DNA of 64,000 nucleotides from Lactifluus volemus (Eukaryota > Basidiomycota > Agaricomycetes > Russulales > Russulaceae): positions 1-64,000 of the forward strand of contig WTXI01000056.1 in the NCBI GenBank assembly GCA_022376515.1, read 5' to 3'. Every line of letters starts with the position of its first letter. The stretch's first letter is position 1. Under the pieces are notes generated by a model. The model searched no databases. It was not told where the DNA came from and saw only the letters and a list, made by a program, of their open reading frames with translations. Positions 47,667 to 57,974 of this stretch are shown piece after piece. Both the position numbers and the translations under genes were made by a program.

Positions 47667-50004
47667 CTATGCTGGACGATCAGTGCCGTCAGAGGATTGT
47701 GGTGTGTCGATGGAAACTTGAACGCGCGAAGCATCCGTCACTAGGTCAGAAACCAACTCATGAGATTGCTGTGTGATATCCAGGGGCGGTGGGAGAGGAA
47801 TCGACGTAGCGAGCATGGAGGGGAGAGGATAGGGAATATTGCTACTAGTGGACGGCAGGGAGAAGGATGGGTGAGGGGTGGATATAGACACTGCCGGGGC
47901 GATATGAGGGTACGACTCTGAGTTAGAAGTGGGCGAGATGATAAGAGCTGTGTCAATGGGACCTTGCGATATTAGGTCAAATGAAGTGTGACTAGTTTCA
48001 ACATCGACGGGAGGGTCTGCAGGGGGTGAAGTGGTCGTTTGAGGATGAGTAGTCGAGCTGTCAGAGTGATGACCTGGGATATTGCACAGTGGGTACGACG
48101 ATGACTCGTACAGAGCACCCTCTGTCCCATCTGTGGAAGCATCGAATGCGGTCGGGGCAGCATCGGTGCCTTGATGTAAAGGGATGTATAGATGCCGAAT
48201 GGGCATGAGAAAATGATAAGGAATTGTTTCACGACTTTGCGCTTCTTGAGTGATTTCGTTCCATAAATCACAGAAGTCGTGCTGCAGTCCGGGAAGAGTA
48301 TTTCGAATATCGAATTTGGACATGAGGCTCAGGAGAGTTGGTATCGCCGGGTGAAAATCTATATTGTTGAGATAGAATTGGAAGAGTGGGCGAGTGATGT
48401 GGATCAAGTTGGCAAGTAAAACGCTGTCACCATTTTCTAGGTAATTTCGAAAGATTTCTTTTGATACACCAAGTTGATCCAAGGCTAGTGCCCTCCAGCG
48501 CTCATCGCGTTCCGAAACGCTTGCAATGACGCCAGAAATTATGCCTTCAGAACATAAACCAGGAACGAAGCCAATAGTACTTCTCAGAGATTGCCAACCA
48601 TCAACCGATCGGAACAGATCTACTTCGTTCCAAAAAAGACCGTGGAGGGTGTCCATGGTTGACTGGGAGAGTTGTGCTGCATCGGTAGCCTTCGCGCAAA
48701 TTAGGACTCGCCTTTTCTTGTCTTCCTCCAAGAATAAACCAGATGACAAGGTACGGGAAATGAACCCGTAAAATGTGTTTGCCAATTTCTCGTCAAACTT
48801 GGTGAAATCGAGTTCTAGGTCACGTGCTTTGACTACTTGGGAGCTACAGAAGCCAGGGATGGCTTCGAAGAACTGTTCAAGATCTTTATCTTCTTCCAGA
48901 GTGTGGATCGTCCATGTTAGGATATGTTCGTTGATTTCCGCTGACAATTGTGAGCCAGATTCTTGGACAGTCTTCGATAGGCCTAGATATCCTTCAACTT
49001 CAAGTTGCGACCACCCGCGACCACGAAGAAAGGAAAGAATTTGGCGGATTACAGAAAAGGTGAAATTAAAGAAGAGCCACGCCGACGATGAAAGTGGAGA
49101 ATGATACGGGCTATCGTGCCAGAAGATTGGCATAAACGTGATGCATCCGTATACACCTCCAGCAAGCCCGACCCACCAAACAACTGCACTGAACACAGTA
49201 TGATTGATGTTAAACAGATAAATTGCTAATCCGGTGAAGAAGAGGAACAACGATAGGTGTAGCAGAGCAGGCAGTGTTTCAACCGACCAAGGAAGGTGAA
49301 ACTTTTCAACTCCATGAACAAAGAATGCACGGATAGATGCCCGCTTGTGTGGCATGGATCGTGACGGTTGTGTGATTTTGAGGTATCGACGTGCCCATTG
49401 CTGTAACATCGTCGCCAGTAGGGCAGATGTCAGACTGATCACCAGACTGAGGAACCAGAGTGAGTTGACCAAGACGGCTGATGTCGGAGGAGAGAAGTCG
49501 GGTGGTTGAACTTGAGTGGCAAGGATCGATGCACGAGATATGTTTGGGTCCGCGAGGAGTTGATAGATGTTCGCGAGATAGAACACAGTGGTATCCTGTG
49601 GATTCGACTTTAGGTCTTGAACGGAGACAGTGAGCAATGCTGCGAGTGCTGCAGAGAATAAACCGGTCTACGATATTCACGTTGGTCACTGGGCTCCAGC
49701 GAAAATTCGATATAAGGGCTCACGAAGATAATGATGCCATCTGCATCCTTTTGCCAGCGATAGGACATCTTTTCGTCTTCTCCCTCTGTCATCTTAATGT
49801 ACTGTTGAAAGAGGGGCCCCGAACTATCTGAAAAGTTGGTCTGTCCTTGGGAGGATTGATTCGGCGCTGGCTGAGGAACGGAGCGGGAACCACCTGTTAT
49901 AGAAGGTAATTTGATCAATGATGATGATAAAATGGAGTGGCGAATAACCTACTCATTTCGATCCCCTCTTCGTTGATGGGTTCTGGAGTAGCTGCTTCGG
50001 ACAT
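47667..50004 (-). CDS. DUF6535 membrane protein G8
   Basis: Exons complement(47667..49667, 49724..49893, 49953..50004) encode about 740 residues. The N-terminal 250 residues are nearly identical to G7. The tail is shorter because about 33 residues are missing in frame between SNIPYP and LPSMLATS relative to G7. The conserved blocks FFEAIPGFCSSQVV, GLCSEGIISGVIA and LYIPLHQGTDAAPTAFD are kept. It appears intact. Together with G7 it is the youngest-looking pair in the array. Confidence 0.8.
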
Positions 50005-51259
50005 CGAGGTACTGGAATGAGGAATGAAGTGTGAGTCGGTCACTGTCAGGGTTGGCGCAACGCCACGGAATCCGCACGGAATCCGAACGGAAGCCTTTCT
50101 CCCCTCATTACCTCACAACTCAACAATTGGATGAACACTGCAGCCCTTCCATGATTCCCATGTGTTCGATAATTTCCCAACAGTTCAAACTGGTCCATAC
50201 TACCTTCCCGGCCTCGCTAGGAAACGGTCATCCAATGGTTTTCTTTGGTCATGTGACAACTTTGAACAATCTCACGATCGGCATCTCCCGGGACCTGGCG
50301 TGTTTGCGCTCCATCGTGATGCTGCGATCATGATACGTGGATTATGTTTTCACAACAAGATTATCGTGTTTTCAATGCCCCTTTAAGCGCACAGTCGTAT
50401 TTTTTTTTCGCTTGCAGGACATCCACTGCCCCCAACAGGATCAATTACATCTCCATTACGTACTTCTTGATCGGTTCTGCCGTCAAATTCTCGACTTGTG
50501 TGCCTTGCATGGACACGATGGATTGTATTTATGGACTCTTTGATCCGGCCTGCCCTCCGACTCTCTCTAGTTTCCGCGGGAGTCACGACAGACCTGACCC
50601 AGATCATATTTAAGCATGTTCGACAGTGCCACCCTGGCCGACCCAACATTTCCCCGTCATCCAGCCTGATCAGCCTACTCACGACCTGGCGAATGTTTTA
50701 ACTGCATGTTATGCCTTCGCGAGCACGTCGCCATCTAGGATTTTAAACTTGTTTGGAACTTTCTAGGATGCCTGTTCTAGTGGCTGACTAACTCAGTATT
50801 CATATATCTACGGCTGTACCCAGCGGTGACATCGTACTCGAGTGTGGCACCACATCAAATGGGCCCTCAACCCATACTACGTACAACACAAGAGTACTGA
50901 GCATTTCTCGAAAAATAAAACTCCTGAGCGCTGAGTGCTTTATACACGATATCTCGCTGACTTGAACTTGAAGGCAGCAAGCAGGCACGAAACGAAAGGT
51001 CAAGACCTGGCGAGCGGCGAATATCGTACGGCAAAACTAAACGTGTATAAGCAGGCGGACATTGGAGGATCGCCTGCCTGAGAACTAAGCTATGGCTCGA
51101 AGGTAGGAATCCGAGTCAAGTGTGCTATTGTTGAACAAGTACCGACCCCAGCGTACAGCGCGTAAGAGCAGTCTGAATCAGCGTTGACATGGCTCTCAAA
51201 AGACAAAGAACGCACCAGTATGAATATTCAATAGGAGGATCACCAGAGACTGCGCGCCT
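50005..51259. repeat. G8 upstream module, spacer and G9 downstream module
   Basis: No gene. The CATCTCCCGGGACCTGGC block is at 50282-50299, 278 bp from the G8 start codon. The spacer at 50340-50860 closely follows 39870-40370. The junction to the G9 downstream module at about 50862 lacks the middle of the spacer seen elsewhere. The element GAGCGCTGAGTGCTTTATAC is near 50927. Confidence 0.6.
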
Positions 51260-54200
51260 CTATGCTGGACGATCAATGCCGTCAGAGGAGGATACTGTGT
51301 CGGCGGAAACTCGAAGCCATGAAGCATCCGTCGCTATGTCAGGGGCGGATATAGCCGACTCGTGGGATCGCTCTGGGATCTCTACGTTAGTGGCAGTTTG
51401 AGCGCGAGGCTTATAATCGGTATTGGATGTTCCGTCATTCGGTGCCGTGTCTGTGTGCGAAAAAAAGGTCCCCTGGGGCGGTGGGAGAGAAATTGACGGC
51501 GCGAACGGGGAGGGGAGAGGAAGAGGCGTGTCTGTGCCCGAGGGTGATGACAAGTGAGTATCAAGGACAACTCCGAGACCTGCATTGGTTTGAGGATCTG
51601 GAATATTGCTACTAGCAGACGGCAGGGAAAAGGATAGGTGACTAAACACTACCGGGGGGAGATGAGGGTCCAACTCTGTGTTGGAAGTGGACGAGATGGT
51701 AGGGGCTCTGTCAGTGGGACCTTGCGTTATTCGGTCAAGTGAAGTAGCAGCGGGGTGACTGGTTTCAGCGTTGACGGGAGGAGGGCGGTGGGAGGGCTCG
51801 ATGGTTACGGTAGCATCAAGAACATCATGTAGTGAAGATTCTCCCACAAAATGTACGCGGCTATGACGTTCGGTCGATGCGGGGAAGGATGACATGGCGG
51901 GCTCGGTGGAGAGGTTCAGAAAGGCGTCGGGAGGGTCGGAGGTGATCGTGAAAGGATGATTGGCCTCGCCTGTCGTGTGGTGACCCGGGATATTGCATAG
52001 TGGGTACGAAGATGGTTCAAATAGGACGGGGTTAAGAGGATATGTGGCAGCATCGAAGGCGGTCGGGGCAACATCGGTGCCTTGATGTAAAGCGAAATAA
52101 AGGTGCCGAATAGGGCTGAGAATACAGTGAGAAATGTCATAAGATCCACGGTCGTGTGCTTCTTGAGTGATCTCATTCCACAAAGCACAGAAGTCGTGCT
52201 GCAGCCTAGGAAGAGTATTTTCAATGTCGAATTTAGAAATGCATCGCAGGATGGCCAATAGCGCTATGGGATAAGTCATATCCTCGAGATACAAGCGGAA
52301 CAGCGGGTGAGTGAAGTGGATAAAGTTGGCAAGTAGAACGCTGTCACCATTTGCAAGGTAATTTCGAAAGACTGCTTCTGATACACCTAGTTGATTATTG
52401 GCTAGTGCCCTCCAACGCTCATCGCGTTCCGAAACGCTTGTAATGACGCCAGCAATTATCCCTTGAGAACATAAACCAGGAACCTGTCCAGCACTAGTAC
52501 TCAGAGATTGCCAAATGTCAACCGATTGCAACAAATCCACTCCGTAACGAAAAACGCTCGCGAGGGTGGACACGGTTGTATGAGAGAGACGTGCTGCATC
52601 GGTAGCCTTCGCGCAGATTATGACTCGCCTTTTCTTGTCTTCCTCCGAGAATAAACTAGATGACATGGTACGGCAAATGAATCCGTAAAATGCCCCTGCC
52701 AATGGCCTGTCAAATTTGGCGAAATCGAGTTCGAGGCCACGTTCTTGGATCACTTCGGAGCTACAGAAGCCAGGGATGGCTTCGAAGAACTGTTCAAGTT
52801 CCTTATCTTCTTCCAGAGCATGGATCCCCCATGTTAGGATACGGCTGTTGATCTCCGCCGACAATTCCGAGCCAGATTCTTGGTGAACGTACTCTGACGA
52901 GTACGGGCGAGTCCGAGGGAAGCGAGAGGAGTCGATAACGAGTCGGAGGGAAGTGCGCGGGAAAGGTTTCTGAATCGGGAAGCGAGCGAGCGTAGGACGC
53001 GTTTGGTATTCGAACGCGTGGTAGTAGCCTGGTGGTATAACGAGCGGAGTAAGCGTGAACGAGAAGCGAGACGATAATGAAAAACGAGACGAGTTCTTAG
53101 TATTCAAGGCAAGCTTAGTGATCCGAAGAGAAGGTGGTGTATTGGATGCCCTTCTAGGCCAATGGGCAAGGCCTTTATATATGTTTTTCTTGTAAGTAGC
53201 TCAACGAAAAGGGGAAAGTCTTTTGAGGGTAATGCTAGATGACACTGCCCCCTAGGACATGCTAAAGTAGGGTGAAACGAATGATACTCGAAAGAAAAAG
53301 GGGAATGTAAGAGTCGAGCCGAGGAGGCACTGCACCGGCAACGCTCCGAACAGCTTGCCCTTGCGCGCGACGTCGCTCAATGGTCCGAAAACAGGGGATA
53401 AGAGGCGGTGGGAGAGTAGTAGCACGCTGATAAGCGGCGTCTCGTAGCACCAGTATAATAGAAAAAGTCTGTAAAAGAGGCTAAGAAGATCCAAGTAAAC
53501 TAGAAGTGAGCACTGCCAGAAACTGATATGAAGGTCCCAACAGCGGAAGATACTCAATATATACAAGTCCATTCACTTTGAAAGGCTGTCCGACGGGTGT
53601 CTTCAGCTGAGAACGCGTCGGAGTCGGTGATCGCGGTGATGTTGATTTTGCGGAGAGGCGCAGCGGCGGGTTGACGGAATCGAAACGTCCGAATCGGGTC
53701 GATGTTTAGGGCAGGCACGAGGACGAGTTTGGATGTGAAATCGGCGAATTCGAAGGTGCAGGTAAGGTCCACCTTACATTGGACAATCTCCGTGATGCCC
53801 TCAAAGAGTGGATATCGTTCAAGGTCCGGCCACTCATAGGTAACAAGAAAGTGACGAATTCGGCGGATTGCAGAATAGGTGAAATTAAAGAAGAGCCACA
53901 CTGACGATGAAAGTGGCGAATAATATGGGCTATCGTGCCAGAAGATTGGCATCAACGTGATGCATCCGTATACACCTCCAGCAAGCCCGGTCCACCAAAC
54001 AACCACACTAAACACAGTATGGTTGATGTTGAACAGATAAATAGCCAGTCCGGTGAAGAACAGAAACAACGACAGGTGTAAGAGAGCAGGCAGTGCTTCA
54101 ACCGACCAAGGAAGGTGAAACTTTTCTACTCCATTAGCAAAGAATGCACGGATTGATGCTCGCTTGTGTGGGCTGTATCGTGGCGGTTGAGTGATTGTGA

Positions 54201-54782
54201 GGTATCGACGTGCCCATTGCTGTAACATCGTCGCCAGTAGGGCAGATGTGAGACTGATCACTAAACTGAGGAACCAGAGTGAGTTGACCAAGACTGATGA
54301 ATTCGGAGGAGAGAAGACGGGTGGTTGAACTGGAGTGGCAAGGATCGAGGTACGAGATATGGATATGTTTTGGTCGGCTAGGAGTTGATAGATGTTCGCG
54401 AGGTAGAATGCAGTGGTATCCTGTGAATTCGGTTTCAAGTCTTGAACGGAAACAGTGAGAAATGCGGCGAGTGCAGCAGAGAATAAACCGGTCTATGATA
54501 TTCACGTTGGTCACTGGGCTCTAGTAGAGTGGATATAAGGGCTCACGAAGATAAGGATGCCGTCTGCATCCTTTTGCCAGCGATGGGCCATTTTTTCGTC
54601 TTCTCCCTCTGTCATCTTAATGTACATATGGAAGAGGGGCCCTGAGGTATCTGAGAAGTTGGCCTGCCCCTGCGAGGATTGTCCTTGGTCTGGCCGAGCC
54701 TGAGGGCCATCACGGTGGCTAGCTGAAAGCGATGATGATTGATATGATAAAGTAGGTTAAAGTATAACACACTATTGTCCAT
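51260..54782 (-). pseudogene. DUF6535 gene G9 split by a solo LTR
   Basis: Exon 1 is 54773..54782, exon 2 54547..54722, and the long exon is divided into 53779..54492 and 51260..52883 by an 895-bp LTR. Both halves are open and in register once the LTR and one copy of its 4-bp TTGG duplication are discounted (840 codons in all), so the LTR is the only visible lesion. The left half runs through the four hydrophobic segments to GITEIVQ. The right half resumes at ESGSELSAEIN and carries IPGFCSSEVI, GLCSQGIIAGVIT and LYFALHQGTDVAPTAFD. The tail mixes DAFLNLSTEPAMSS (G2/G3 type) with VNAETSHPAATS (G5-G8 type). As it stands the reading frame continues into the LTR and ends at 53554. Confidence 0.85.
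52884..53778 (-). mobile_element. Solo LTR (895 bp) inside the G9 coding exon
   Basis: TG...CA ends, with TTGG duplicated at 52880-52883 and 53779-53782. Read on the minus strand it begins TGTAAGGTGGACCTTAC, a near-palindrome. A second copy begins at 63245 on the plus strand, which defines the left end independently. No internal domain remains. The 4-bp duplication leaves the superfamily open, with Ty3-like more likely than Copia. Confidence 0.85.
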
Positions 54783-55115
54783 TCTCCGTTCAGGTATATT
54801 CTCTCAGTTGGTGGCTTCCGGGGTAGTAGGCCAGATGGTATAACAGGAACGGAGCGTGGTTGAGGTGAGGCATCGAAAAAGTAGAAGTACAGTTACGTAA
54901 GCCCAAGTTGACGACAAACGCCGACAAATAAAGAAGCTGACCGCGGGTGTCAGGACGCGTACCTTGGGGCCAACCGAGTAGACGTAGTTGAAGGCTTAAT
55001 ACGAACACGGTATATAAATGCACATTTAAAGGCATAAAGACTGTGAAGGTATGCGATACCGTATCTGCTCTATTTCCATTCGCCGAGACGATGAAAAGGG
55101 TGTACATGATCATGT
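54783..55115. other. Upstream region of G9
   Basis: Gene-free; homologous to the upstream regions of G2 and G3 (11242-11400 with 12341-12480, and 16888-17210). It ends abruptly at a pseudogene fragment. Confidence 0.55.
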
Positions 55116-55410
55116 CTTCCTCCATTGAACCTCCAAGACCAAACTAGATGACAAGGTACAGTAAATGAACCCACCGAATGCCCATCTTAATGGCCAGTCA
55201 ACTGTTGGTGTTCAAGGTCACGTCCATGGACCACAAGGATGGCTTCGAAGAACTGTTCAAGTTTCTTATCTTCTTCCAGAGCTCGAACCGTCCATGTAAG
55301 GATATCGTTGTTGATCTCTGCCAACAGTTTCGAGCCAGCTTCTTCGACGGTCTTCGTTACGCCCTCAAAGAGTACATATCCTTCAAGGTGCGGCTACTGG
55401 TGAGTAGAAA
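55116..55410 (-). pseudogene. DUF6535 internal fragment
   Basis: About 295 bp match the middle of the long exon of the array genes (compare 48715-49020 in G8). The bases encoding the CSS part of the IPGFCSS block have been deleted. Both ends are abrupt. It is a relic of another array copy. Confidence 0.75.
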
Positions 55411-55608
55411 ATTGGTGACTCTCGTTAAATTGGAGGTGTAGATAAGTCGTCACGTGGGGTAGATAAGCCCCTCATAATATTTAGGTTTATTTGAAATCTG
55501 ATATAACATCAAGACCGTCCATTCCCAAAGCAGGAAATCGCTTGGTTAGAAGTTAGACAAGCGGCCTATAAAATAAGAAGTCCATAAAAAATTGCAGCAG
55601 AAATAGAA

Positions 55609-55985
55609 CTAGGTTCCACATGAGGGACTCGGGCAACCACCGAAAGAGATCACGCATTGGTTGAAGCAGGTGCCGAAGCAAGTGAAGGAACCGCCGTTGG
55701 CGCAAGTGTTGGAACAAAGGATGTTGCATTGAGAATTCACATCACAACTGCAGCTACCGCAACTGCCGCCACCGCAGCCCTGTCGGGTTGTAACCGATCG
55801 GGTGGACAAGTCCGACGGAGCCTGGTTGAACAGGTCAGATTTCTCAAGGGCTGGATCCGCAACGAGCGTACCGTAATCTCTTTAGGGGTCAGCCCGTTCT
55901 GGTCGTTGTGGCTGCCACTACTAGTCGGGACAGCCGATGCAGCGAGGGGAACAAGGAGAGCAGTCAAGAATTTGATGAACAACAT
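55609..55985 (-). pseudogene. Small secreted Cys-rich protein, apparent frameshift
   Basis: From ATG 55985 there is a clear signal peptide (MLFIKFLTALLVPLAASA) and a short propeptide-like stretch. The frame then leaves the best coding frame near 55875. The second frame encodes DYGTLVADPALEKSDLFNQ, followed by 12 cysteines in the last 58 residues (GCGGGSCGSCSCD...SPSCGT) and the stop at 55609. No intron of normal size fits between the two, so a one-base change is the simplest explanation. I do not recognise the family. The layout is that of a small secreted cysteine-rich fungal protein of about 125 residues. Confidence 0.55.
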
Positions 55986-57581
55986 TGTGGTCAAGGGTGT
56001 GGAGAGGTGATGGATGTTTGGGGGAGGATCAGCCTGTCGGGTGTGTCACCGTGTGTGCTTGTTGGCTACGCAAATAGATCGAAGTACCATAGGAGTTAGA
56101 ACGACGACGACGACGACGATAGAAGTATACACACCTAGGAAACAGAAAGGCTCTGAATCTGAGGGAGGTCATTGGAATCGCGACGGGTTTTATGTTGCCA
56201 GTGAAAGTCTGAGATTACCAGCAAATTAGTGCACTGCCCATGTTCGGTCTCGTCGGAGACAACCCCAGTGTTGGAATGTGATGGTTTTTGAGGAGGTGCT
56301 GGATCGAGGGCAAAGAGGATTGACCGCAGAGGGAAAGAGGAACGCCGTCATCGGGCAACTCGGACTGGAACCACGGACAATCCCCGACGATACCACATTG
56401 TGCTTCTCACTGACTCAGGCTTTTTTTTAGATCCCCAGGCTCTCCGAGATTCACGAGGCCGCAGCCTCACTTTCAGATCGAGCGCGCCCGCTTCGGGGCA
56501 GCAGCCGAGACGAGCGACTCACCTTGCTTTGCAAGGGTATATGCAGGCGATAATCGACCCCAACGTTGCAGAACCATCAAAAGATGATGAAATATATTTC
56601 CTACTTATGGATGTTCCGAATCGCCGTTTCGAAAAATTTTCAACTGAAAACTCCACAGTTTGTGATGATCACAAATTCGCAAGCAAGGTCGCCGACGACA
56701 ACGTCGGCATTTCCCTGATAATGAATATGAATGAACCATCAAAAGTTCACGTGACTCCTTCTCCTATACGGGTCTTCCGAATCGCTCGTTCCTTCACTAA
56801 CAGAGAGTTTCCGACAAGTAAATTTGACCAATCTCCTTTGTGGGACCTTGAGATCCGATAAAATGAGACTTTCTGGAATTGGACTCGGACGATATCAACA
56901 ACACCGGCTAGTACACCGCCAGTTTCTCTATAACAAAACGCGGTACTAAGTAGCCGCGCGTTCTACGAGGAGTCCAAATCGCGAATTATATCTGTTCCGG
57001 TTGTGGGACTATTGAAACATAAAATCTAATTGATATCGCCGTAACCAGGACCGCCAGCTGCACCGCTGCGAGCGTGCAGAAATTCCACCACTGGTTACAC
57101 GCAACTCGAGACGCAACTGAACACCGCTTATATGTCGCCGAAAGTCTCATTGACATCGCTTCAACGTTTCTTCATCCAATTGTTTTAATCGTTAATAATT
57201 TTGGAAGGGCGAGATGGGCGAGATGCCCGTGCTCGATCATGCTCGATCATGTCTCACCCTCTTAGACTTGGTGTGCAGCCCAAAATTAACTGCAAAGCAA
57301 GGTGGAAAACGGCCGATGTCACGGTTACAATAACTATGTTGATGTATAAAGCAAACTCCTCAGTTTTGCAAAGATCGTAAAATTGAATCAATCTCAGAAC
57401 CCCTTTCGAAATCCTCATGTAGTTTGATCAGTGAACGACTCGACTCGGAGTAGTTTAGTTGTCGCTATTGTAATAGGCGATGACAAAGGTGGTTGCACTG
57501 CATATGAAAGACTACCATACAGGTGTGCAAAATCATTTACTTGAAGGCAGAGTCGAGGTACGACAGACAACGCCTAGAGAT
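55986..57581. other. Intergenic region with an unplaced open frame
   Basis: A (ACG)6 microsatellite lies at 56101-56118. One possible relic is recorded separately (56281-56861). From 56870 to 57581 the DNA is AT-rich with no credible open frame and no repeat found elsewhere in the window. Confidence 0.4.
56281..56861 (+). pseudogene. Unrecognised ORF pair joined across a T8 run
   Basis: An ATG at 56281 opens 49 codons (MVFEEVLDRG...LGLEPRTIPDDTT) that end at a TAG within the T8 run at 56421-56428. A one-base shift at this run continues into LDPQALRDSRGRSLTFR and ALQGYMQAIIDPN. The composition of the two parts suggests one former coding region. The later part, after about 56580, becomes AT-rich and is less convincing. 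I do not recognise the protein. Confidence 0.3.
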
Positions 57582-57967
57582 TGTTATAGTTTAACTCAGC
57601 GCGAGGAAATGGAAACGCTGGTATTCGTAGCTAACCTGTTATAGTTTAACTAAACAAGTAGTCGATAAGTTTTACTGCAGCTACAAGAAGAAAGATAAAG
57701 ATACTCACCTCAGCACGAGGAAATGGAAACGCTGAGGTGTTGCCCCGCCAGGCGGGGGCTTATATGCTCATGGTGTCGTATGTGCAATGTGAATACGAGG
57801 AGGGGCTATAGTGGAGTTGAAGGTACTCGAAAAAATTAAAAGTGGGCATCAGAGCCCCTAGTAAAGTACCAAGCGGTTGAAAAAGGATAGACTAGCGAAT
57901 TCGACGATCTGTCGTCGATGGTCCGTGCGCAGCCACTTTAGGGCTGGCTTATGTCCGATCTCCAACA
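57582..57967 (-). repeat. Copia 2 3' LTR
   Basis: Contains two copies of the string GAGGAAATGGAAACGCTG about 114 bp apart. The second is part of a stem ACCTCAGCG...CGCTGAGGT, which this copy breaks by one base. A GC-rich hairpin (GCCCCGCC/GGCGGGG) lies next to a TATA-like CATATAAGC on the minus strand near 57762-57770. Confidence 0.95.
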
Positions 57968-57974
57968 CACCCCC

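Noticed and set aside
51260..53107. Single long frame from 53107 taken as an independent 615-residue gene
   Set aside because: Its first 70 or so codons are the end of the solo LTR and its start codon is TTG; only 51260-52883 is G9 coding sequence.
53252..53572. Hydrophobic frame of 106 codons
   Set aside because: It lies wholly inside the 895-bp solo LTR and has no start context or homologous pattern.
57592..57740. Repeated GAGGAAATGGAAACGCTG strings considered as a CRISPR-like array
   Set aside because: Only two copies per LTR, explained by an internal LTR duplication; the organism is a fungus.
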